Shown here in pieces: positions 1 through 4,921 of a stretch of DNA of 5,872 nucleotides (position 1 is the stretch's first letter; every line of letters starts with the position of its first letter). The stretch is from an uncultured Elusimicrobium sp. (GTDB taxonomy: Bacteria; Elusimicrobiota; Endomicrobiia; Endomicrobiales; Endomicrobiaceae). The position numbers were made by a program, and so were the translations under genes. A model generated the notes under the pieces. That model did no database searches, was not told the DNA's origin, and worked only from the letters and a program-made list of their open reading frames with translations. The stretch spans positions 1-5,872 of the forward strand of contig CACWKJ010000061.1 of assembly GCA_902761395.1 (NCBI GenBank). The letters run 5' to 3'.

Positions 1-3
1 GGT

Positions 4-29
4 GTACATAAGCGAAGCGGTACATAAGC
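4..29. repeat. Short direct repeat, 10-base unit
   Basis: The 10-mer GTACATAAGC occurs at 4-13 and again at 20-29, separated by GAAGCG, giving a 16-base period. It lies downstream of the tRNA in the direction of transcription. With fewer than two full units and the window edge beside it, I cannot tell whether it belongs to a longer repeat or a neighbouring element. No gene is visible in 1-99. Confidence 0.5.
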
Positions 30-99
30 TTTAAAAATATGAAGTTATAACTAAAAGTTTAAATTTTTATCGTGACTAACTTAAGTTTTATTAAAAGCT

Positions 100-172
100 T
101 ATGCCTATCCGGAGTTGAACCGGAATAATCAGTTCCGGAAACTGATGCTCTATCCAATTGAGCTATAGGCAT
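100..172 (-). tRNA. tRNA-Arg, anticodon CCG
   Basis: The minus strand folds into a complete cloverleaf. It has a 7-bp acceptor stem ATGCCTA/TAGGCAT, U8-A9, a 4-bp D stem GCTC/GAGC with loop AATTGGATA, a 5-bp anticodon stem TCAGT/ACTGA with loop TTCCGGA, a 4-base variable loop, and a T stem TCCGG/CCGGA with loop TTCAACT. The anticodon is CCG, reading the arginine codon CGG. C35 and an A at position 20 match known arginine identity elements, and G37 is typical for this class. Position 100 supplies discriminator A73. CCA is not encoded, so it must be added by nucleotidyltransferase. The first pair is A1-U72, less usual than G1-C72. The gene begins three bases after the TPR gene's stop codon, so it is probably released from the operon transcript by RNase P. 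Confidence 0.95.
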
Positions 173-175
173 ATT

Positions 176-1210
176 TTACAGTGTTTTTTCAAAAGCTATT
201 ACTCTGCCGATAATCGTTTTTATATAATCCAAAGAGGTATAGTTATATATTTTCCGCAGTTCGATTAACACTCTTTCTTGGTCATGGTATAAGTTATGGT
301 ATGATTCTATCAATAACATATCTATAACTTCATTATCTTCTTCATTTCTCGATTTAAAATATAGTAATAAGTCTTTTGCCTCATTAAATTTGCCGGAAAG
401 CAAATACATTTGTGCCAAATTACAATAAATTTCAAGGTCGGTATCTTTGTGGTAAACAAAAGGCATTAATGTCTTTATTGCTTTATCATACTCTTTCTTA
501 CTTCTGTAAATATCTACGAGTAAAAGAGAAGATTTTTTATTTTTTTTCTTAATGTTTTCTAAAATTGCCTGAGCTTGATCTCTTCTGCCTATTTCTTTAG
601 CTGATATTGCCATATTTATATAATCATCTATAGATAACTCTTTATTATCGTAAACGGCTTCTTTTTCTGCTTGTTCAAAATAATCCAATGATGCCGAGTA
701 ATTTTCTTGGAAATTATAAATGTTTCCCAAGTTTGTTAATGCTTCAAGATTATCGTCATCTATTTCCAAACATTCTTTAAATTTTACTATTGCAAGTTCG
801 TTTAAACTGTTATTTATGTAAATATTTCCCAACAATAATTTGGTTTCTATTTTTTTAGGATATAAATATTGAGCTTCTCTGCCTACTTCCAAAGCTTTTT
901 CTGTTTTTGATAACACCAAATATGATGTAGCCAAATTGTAATAAACGTTATATTTCTCTTTTTTTGATAGTTGATAATCTAAAAGAAGTTCACCTATTGT
1001 AGCGGCACTTTCATAATCTTCGTTATCTATATAATATTGTAAAAGTTTAAAGTTTGCTTTCTTTTCCTGTTTTTTGTTTTTTGCCTCTCCCAAATTCGTA
1101 ATTAAAGCTTTTTCTTCCGCTTGATCACAAAAAGAGATTTGTTGGAATATAAAAAGAGATATTAAGAGTAATAATAAAATTTTAATTCTTTTGTAACACA
1201 TTTTTTTCAT
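176..1210 (-). CDS. Exported tetratricopeptide-repeat (TPR) protein
   Basis: This 344-residue protein has an N-terminal signal peptide: basic residues to about 10, a Leu/Ile-rich core at 11-24, and a likely cleavage near ISFC-DQ at 25-30. The rest is largely helical TPR repeats, roughly at 52-83, 86-119, 120-153, 154-187, 193-226, 227-256 and 258-291. Typical TPR positions are visible, such as NLGNIY, the A at position 8 and the terminal P or D/N turns. TPR arrays are protein-binding scaffolds, so this is probably a periplasmic or membrane-associated adaptor; its partner cannot be read from the sequence. The start overlaps the patatin gene by 29 bases. An in-frame TAG lies just upstream and no Shine-Dalgarno is obvious, which suggests translational coupling. 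The stop lies three bases before the tRNA. The TPR assignment is firm; the cellular role is unknown. Confidence 0.9.
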   Translation of the reverse strand: MKKMCYKRIKILLLLLISLFIFQQISFCDQAEEKALITNLGEAKNKKQEKKANFKLLQYYIDNEDYESAATIGELLLDYQLSKKEKYNVYYNLATSYLVLSKTEKALEVGREAQYLYPKKIETKLLLGNIYINNSLNELAIVKFKECLEIDDDNLEALTNLGNIYNFQENYSASLDYFEQAEKEAVYDNKELSIDDYINMAISAKEIGRRDQAQAILENIKKKNKKSSLLLVDIYRSKKEYDKAIKTLMPFVYHKDTDLEIYCNLAQMYLLSGKFNEAKDLLLYFKSRNEEDNEVIDMLLIESYHNLYHDQERVLIELRKIYNYTSLDYIKTIIGRVIAFEKTL

Positions 1211-2144
1211 AAGTTTTGTCTATAATAAGTTGTTTTATTTTTCTTAAACTTTTTTTAGCTGCAACAAATCCCGCATCTATACATTCACCAGCTTTGTTTA
1301 GTTCTATTGCCGAAATATCACTTACTTTAGGCGCAATTACAATGTCGGACATTGCCAAATTTTCTCTGTCACTTTGTTGCCCTTGAATATAAATTGTTTG
1401 AAACAGTGTAAAGAAAACATTGTCATAGGAATTTTTTGTAATGTCGGCACTTACGGCAATCGTTATTATTATGTCCGGATCAAAAAGTTTTGCAACCGAT
1501 ACGGGAATATTTTCCACAAGTCCGCCATCAACCAAAAATCTTTGTCTGTATTCAACCGGAGCAAACAGTCCCGGAATATTTGCACTTGCTCTTGCCGCGG
1601 GTGCCACGGGCCCTTCTTTAAAAATAATTTTTTCACCTGTTTTTATATCTGTTGCCACACATGCAAAAGGAGTGTCTAATTGGAAAAAGTATTTGTTACC
1701 AATCATCTTGTTTACATAATCTTCCATCTTTTTTGTAGATAACAATTTTTCGGAAGTAACCATTGTTATTAAAGAAGGTATACCCAAATTGCTGATATCG
1801 CTCCATTTAATATCTTCACCTATTTTCTCCAAATCTTCTATCTTAACTCCGGAACAATACAAAGAACCTACCAAAGCTCCCATACTGGTACCTACAACCA
1901 TATCTATGGGAACATTAGCTTCTCTTAATGCTTTTAAAGCACCTACATGAGCAAAACCTCTTGCTCCTCCTCCGCCTAAAACCAAAATAACTTTAGGTCT
2001 TTTTTCTTTAGGAAGATTTATGGTTTTATAATACATGTGGTTTACCAAGAAGTCTTCCTGATCAAAACAAAAAGCAGTATTACCAAAAAATAATACAGCA
2101 ATAAGACTTATTATTAAATAAAAAAATTTTTTGTTTCTATACAT
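1182..2144 (-). CDS. Exported patatin-like phospholipase
   Basis: This is a Ser-Asp dyad acyl hydrolase of the patatin family, predicted to cleave acyl chains from (phospho)lipids. Numbered from the ATG at 2144 (320 residues), it has the oxyanion-hole loop GGGGARG at 57-63, the nucleophile elbow GTSMG at 85-89 (Ser87), a conserved ARAS..IPGLFAPV block at 184-197, and DGG at 206-208 (Asp206). A signal peptide covers about 1-26 (MYRNKKFFYL then a hydrophobic core to NTAFC), so it acts outside the cytoplasm. An in-frame TTG at 2171 would add nine residues (MKYRGIEVQ) ahead of the signal peptide. I prefer the ATG because it gives a canonical signal peptide and follows an AGAGGG stretch, though that spacing is long at about 12 bases. 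Unlike PlpD-type proteins it has no POTRA or beta-barrel domain. Length fits single-domain bacterial patatins. Physiological substrate unknown. Confidence 0.93.
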   Translation of the reverse strand: MYRNKKFFYLIISLIAVLFFGNTAFCFDQEDFLVNHMYYKTINLPKEKRPKVILVLGGGGARGFAHVGALKALREANVPIDMVVGTSMGALVGSLYCSGVKIEDLEKIGEDIKWSDISNLGIPSLITMVTSEKLLSTKKMEDYVNKMIGNKYFFQLDTPFACVATDIKTGEKIIFKEGPVAPAARASANIPGLFAPVEYRQRFLVDGGLVENIPVSVAKLFDPDIIITIAVSADITKNSYDNVFFTLFQTIYIQGQQSDRENLAMSDIVIAPKVSDISAIELNKAGECIDAGFVAAKKSLRKIKQLIIDKTYEKNVLQKN

Positions 2145-2169
2145 CTGTACTTCTATCCCTCTATACTTC

Positions 2170-2190
2170 AAAAATTGCTTTGCAATTTTT
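2170..2190. repeat. AAAATTGC hairpin repeat, copy 1
   Basis: A perfect 9-bp inverted repeat, AAAAATTGC / GCAATTTTT, surrounds a TTT loop. It fills the gap directly after the tolC-like stop codon and before the patatin gene. A near-identical hairpin occurs at 4786-4804. The arms end in T runs on both strands, slightly longer on the plus strand. It could act as a weak bidirectional terminator, an RNA-processing or 3'-protecting hairpin within the operon, or simply a dispersed short repeat. The AT-rich stem makes strong termination doubtful. Confidence 0.6.
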
Positions 2191-3326
2191 TATTCTTTTC
2201 CCATTACTTTCCATAATTCCGTTAAACTTTTAATATAGTTGTATCTTATGTCCGCTTTTAAAATATCCTGTTCTATACTTTTAACATTTGATTCTTCCGC
2301 TTTTAAAAGTTTTTTATACCAAAAGTTATATTCACTGAAAGCTTTTCTTACTTCCAACTTAATTCTGTCTTCTATTTTTGCTCTTTCTATTGATGCTTGT
2401 CTTGCTTGAATCTTTTTCTGTTTCAATCTTGAAAATATTGCGCCGCCTTCAAATAAAGGTAGGTTTATATTTAAAGTTACATACCAATCTCTTTCCCAAT
2501 TTTCTTGGTCATCACCCAACCAATCATAAGATGCGCCCAACATTATTGTCGGAAGTTTTTCCATTGTTATTAAATTTACTCCGATATTGTCCATGCTTTC
2601 CTGATATTGTGTTGTTTTTATTTCAGGTCTGAACTGATATGCCCACAAAATGCATTGCTGTAAATTCAAATCTAATTTTTCAACATCGATAGTACCCTCT
2701 ATATCGATTACGGTATCAAGTTCCAACCCTATCAATGATAACAATTCCCACGTTTCAAGTTCGTATTCGTGTTCCAATATATCAAGCTGATTTTGTAAAG
2801 TTGCATCGTGTTTTTTAGATAAATAATCTTTATAAATTTTTATTTTTTCTTTTAATGCTATGTTTTTATAAAATTGTGCCTTTACGTTTGCAATAACTTC
2901 ATTCTTTTGAATTTCTGCATTTGTTTTAGCTTTTTCATGATTTATTCTTGCCAACTTGTTTGTTGCCATTGTTTTTCCGCCGTTATAAATCGGTTGCCAT
3001 AAAGCTAATTTTGTGGAATAAAAATAGTCTCTGCTGCCAATAGGCAACAAAATCGTTGCGGGCAAATAGTGTGAGTTTATTAATGTTTCAACATCGTTGC
3101 TAAATCTTGATATATTGAAATTTAAATCCAATTTCGGGAAATATAAAGATTTTGCTTCATTTACTCTCTGTTCCGCATACGACACTGCTTCGTTGGCAAT
3201 CAAAATATCTTGATTGATGTTTAAAGCAAGTTGTGTACACTCGTTTAAAGTTAGTACTCTTTCAACACCTTGTGCAAAAACCGGTGATACTGCAAACAAC
3301 AACAATAAAATAAAATATTTTTTCAT
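2190..3326 (-). CDS. TolC-family outer-membrane protein, short form
   Basis: This 378-residue outer-membrane efflux/secretion channel candidate has signal peptide MKKYFILLLLFAVSPVFAQG at 1-20. Both TolC pseudo-repeats are present. The first has helix LTLNECTQLALNINQDI (25-41), strand YFPKLDLNF (62-70) and LALWQPIYNGGK (107-118). The second has helix LNLQQCILWAYQFRPEI (220-236), strand LPTIMLGASYDW (258-269) and LNINLPLFEGGAI (285-297). The P-[IL]-[YF]-x-GG turn in each repeat is diagnostic. Family members usually run about 420-480 residues. Here both long helical hairpins (about 152-200 and 330-376) are shortened, and the usual YxxG...DVL tip is not recognisable. The ATG overlaps the argH TAA by one base (TAATG), with TTAGGG a few bases upstream. 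No RND pump, ABC exporter or membrane-fusion protein is in the window, so its partner is unknown. Family assignment is secure; channel function is inferred. Confidence 0.9.
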   Translation of the reverse strand: MKKYFILLLLFAVSPVFAQGVERVLTLNECTQLALNINQDILIANEAVSYAEQRVNEAKSLYFPKLDLNFNISRFSNDVETLINSHYLPATILLPIGSRDYFYSTKLALWQPIYNGGKTMATNKLARINHEKAKTNAEIQKNEVIANVKAQFYKNIALKEKIKIYKDYLSKKHDATLQNQLDILEHEYELETWELLSLIGLELDTVIDIEGTIDVEKLDLNLQQCILWAYQFRPEIKTTQYQESMDNIGVNLITMEKLPTIMLGASYDWLGDDQENWERDWYVTLNINLPLFEGGAIFSRLKQKKIQARQASIERAKIEDRIKLEVRKAFSEYNFWYKKLLKAEESNVKSIEQDILKADIRYNYIKSLTELWKVMGKE

Positions 3327-4660
3327 TACTTTACCCTAACCAATTTTTTTAAATCCGATATTTGTTTCAATATTGATTTTTTCGATGTTCCGCCGTAAGA
3401 AGTTTTAGCATTAACAATATTTTTAACATCTATGAATTTATATAAGTCCGACTCAATTTCTTTTGAAAACTTTTTATATTCTTCAACAGTAAGTTTATCC
3501 AACGTTTTGTTATTATCCATACAATAATGAACTATTTTTTGAACTATACCGTGTGCCGTTCTGAAAGGAATATTTTTTCTTGCCAAATAGTCTGCAATTT
3601 CCGTTGCCTGCAAAAATCCTTTTTCGGTACTTTTTAATGTTCTGTCTTTTTTGAATTCGAGTGATGCCATAATGTCTGTAATAACTTCCAAACACAATTT
3701 TATTGTATCTGTTGCATCAAATACAGGCGGTTTATCTTCCTGCAAATCTCTGTTGTATGCAATAGGAAGCCCTTTCATTATTGTAAGCATTGCCGTTAAA
3801 TCGCCGAACACTCTGCCTGCTTTACCTCTTATAACTTCGGCTGTATCCGGGTTTCTTTTTTGCGGCATAATAGATGAACCTGAAGTGAACATATCGTCTA
3901 TATGTATAAAATTAAATTCAACAGAAGACCATGTAATAATTTCTTCCGCAAGTTTGGATAAATGAACTGAAATTAAAGATAAATCAAAAATAAATTCCGC
4001 ACAGAAATCTCTGTCGCTTACACCGTCCAAAGAATTTTCGCAAGGTCTGAAAAATTCCAACAATTTTGCTGTATAATTTCTGTCTATTTTAAAAGAAGTT
4101 CCCGCAAGTGCGGCACTTCCCAAAGGCATAACATTTACTCTTTTTAAACAATCTATAATTCTTTCTTTATCTCTTTGTATCATCCAAGCATAAGCAAGTA
4201 AATGATGTGAAGCGATTATAGGTTGTGCAGGCTGTAAGTGAGTATAGCCCGGCATTATAACATCAATATTCTTTTCCGCTTTTTGTACAAGCACTTTTTG
4301 AAAAGCATTTAACATATCGAATATTGTTAAAATTTCTTTTCTTATATAAAGTCTTAAATCGGTAGCTACCTGATCGTTTCTGCTTCTTGCCGTATGCATT
4401 TTACCGCCGATGGCACCGATTCTTCTTATAAGTTCTTTTTCTATTGCGAAATGGATATCTTCTTCCATAGGAAGAGTCCATCCTTTAGATAAATCTTTAA
4501 GTATGGAATTTAATCCTGCAATAATTTTTTTACCGTCGGAAGCAGGTATAATTTTTGTTTTTATTAACATTTGCACATGTGCAATTGAACCTTCAATATC
4601 GACTTCCGCCAACCTTTGATCGAAAGAAAATGAACCGATAAACTGTTGAAAATTTTTCAT
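3326..4660 (-). CDS. argH: Argininosuccinate lyase
   Basis: ArgH cleaves argininosuccinate to arginine and fumarate, the final step of arginine biosynthesis, in the cytoplasm as a homotetramer of the fumarase/aspartase superfamily. The 444 residues show DIEGSIAH (21-28), HTARSRNDQVATDLRL (89-104), GYTHLQPAQP (138-147, with the conserved active-site His141), and the superfamily signature loop GSSIMPQKRNPD (261-272) carrying the catalytic-serine candidates 262/263. YNRDLQEDK (302-310) and the C-terminal YGGTS (422-426) also fit. The start ATG at 4660 has a good Shine-Dalgarno (AAGG, 7 bases upstream). It lacks the LWGGRF segment that normally opens the protein, and starts almost directly at the FxxSFSFDQRL region. 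Upstream in-frame codons are open to about 4709 but contain no standard start. It is the promoter-proximal gene of the operon. All arginine codons sampled are AGA or AGG. Confidence 0.97.
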   Translation of the reverse strand: MKNFQQFIGSFSFDQRLAEVDIEGSIAHVQMLIKTKIIPASDGKKIIAGLNSILKDLSKGWTLPMEEDIHFAIEKELIRRIGAIGGKMHTARSRNDQVATDLRLYIRKEILTIFDMLNAFQKVLVQKAEKNIDVIMPGYTHLQPAQPIIASHHLLAYAWMIQRDKERIIDCLKRVNVMPLGSAALAGTSFKIDRNYTAKLLEFFRPCENSLDGVSDRDFCAEFIFDLSLISVHLSKLAEEIITWSSVEFNFIHIDDMFTSGSSIMPQKRNPDTAEVIRGKAGRVFGDLTAMLTIMKGLPIAYNRDLQEDKPPVFDATDTIKLCLEVITDIMASLEFKKDRTLKSTEKGFLQATEIADYLARKNIPFRTAHGIVQKIVHYCMDNNKTLDKLTVEEYKKFSKEIESDLYKFIDVKNIVNAKTSYGGTSKKSILKQISDLKKLVRVK

Positions 4661-4664
4661 TTTT

Positions 4665-4671
4665 CCACCTT
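4665..4671 (-). promoter_or_regulatory. Ribosome binding site of argH
   Basis: AAGGTGG lies four bases before the ATG (the AAGG core is seven bases away). It is the clearest Shine-Dalgarno in the operon and fixes the argH start at 4660, even though that start leaves out the family's usual N-terminal WGGRF motif. Confidence 0.75.
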
Positions 4672-4679
4672 TTATATCG

Positions 4680-4695
4680 GCTAAAAGCTTTGAGC
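4680..4695. promoter_or_regulatory. Imperfect palindrome in the argH leader
   Basis: The plus strand reads GCTAAAAGCTTTGAGC, a 16-base palindrome with one mismatched pair position, centred on AAGCTT. It lies between the predicted transcription start and the argH ribosome binding site. It could be an operator or a weak leader hairpin. It does not resemble the ArgR box, and I cannot name a regulator. Confidence 0.35.
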
Positions 4696-4784
4696 TGCGA
4701 CTTTGATTTTTTTAGTCTCATGTATTATACGACATACACTTCGACTCAAAAAATCTTCGTCTCGCTGACAAATCTTTTAGTCTC
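4694..4784 (-). repeat. Three imperfect GAGAC...GTC repeat units around the argH promoter
   Basis: On the minus strand three related units start with GAGAC, continue through an A-rich then T-rich core containing GATTT or AATC, and close with GTC. They lie at 4784-4764, 4763-4739 (directly abutting) and 4719-4694. The first and third end in AGC (TCAGC, CGCAGC). Each unit is itself a poor palindrome (GAC...GTC). The argH -10 box sits in the 19-base gap between units two and three. Probable repeat expansion or a multi-site operator; purpose unknown. Confidence 0.45.
4724..4750 (-). promoter_or_regulatory. Candidate argH operon promoter
   Basis: A perfect -10 hexamer TATAAT lies at 4729-4724 on the minus strand. 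There is no good -35 at 17 bases; the region there is TTTTTG, and the nearest TTGACA-like word is TTGAGT at 14 bases. A start near 4717 would give a leader of about 57 bases. The -10 box is flanked by inverted arms GATTTTTTTAGTC (4705-4717) and GACTCAAAAAATC (4743-4755), matching at 12 of 13 positions. The weak -35 plus flanking arms suggests a regulated promoter, by inference only. Confidence 0.5.
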
Positions 4785-4785
4785 T

Positions 4786-4804
4786 AAAATTGCTTCGCAA
4801 TTTT
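4786..4804. repeat. AAAATTGC hairpin repeat, copy 2
   Basis: A perfect 8-bp inverted repeat AAAATTGC / GCAATTTT with loop TTC is followed on the plus strand by three more T residues. It is the sister of the hairpin at 2170-2190, in the same orientation. The plus-strand reading is terminator-like, yet no plus-strand gene ends here. It lies between the two divergent promoters and may insulate them, or be a dispersed repeat. Confidence 0.55.
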
Positions 4805-4889
4805 TTTACCTTTTTTAACCTATCTATTTTATAAAAATTAAGGTGAGGTGTAAAGAAAATTTATAAATAAAAAACAATTATATATTTTG

Positions 4890-4895
4890 TATAAT
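4890..4895 (+). promoter_or_regulatory. Candidate -10 box for the rightward gene
   Basis: TATAAT lies at 4890-4895, about 27 bases before the ATG at 4922. A -35 element is not convincing in this very AT-rich stretch (ATAAAA at 17 bases spacing). The predicted transcript would start near 4902, giving a leader of about 20 bases that still includes the TAGGA ribosome binding site at 4909-4913. Confidence 0.4.
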
Positions 4896-4921
4896 GTGAA
4901 AAAACATATAGGATTATTTGT

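Noticed and set aside
1..172. Integration (att) site of a mobile element at the tRNA 3' end
   Set aside because: The repeated sequence near the tRNA end is inverted, not direct, is only 10 bases long, and no integrase is present in the window.
1374..1719. Plus-strand open frames of 92-101 codons
   Set aside because: They lie entirely opposite the patatin gene's conserved catalytic region, have odd Cys-rich or low-complexity composition, and show no signal of their own.
2145..2171. TTG at 2171 as the start of the patatin gene
   Set aside because: It would put nine mostly polar residues before an otherwise canonical signal peptide and lies within the hairpin; the ATG at 2144 is a better fit.
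3651..3965. Plus-strand open frame of 104 codons, and smaller ones at 4410-4619 and 2378-2632
   Set aside because: Each is antisense to strongly conserved argH or tolC-like coding sequence, so the frame is explained by the codon use of the real gene.
4661..4785. ArgR operator or arginine-responsive riboswitch upstream of argH
   Set aside because: No match to the ArgR box pattern and no conserved riboswitch core is visible; the inverted repeats there are different and cannot be assigned to a known regulator.
4690..4805. CRISPR array
   Set aside because: The repeat units differ in length and sequence, two abut without a spacer, and no cas gene is present.
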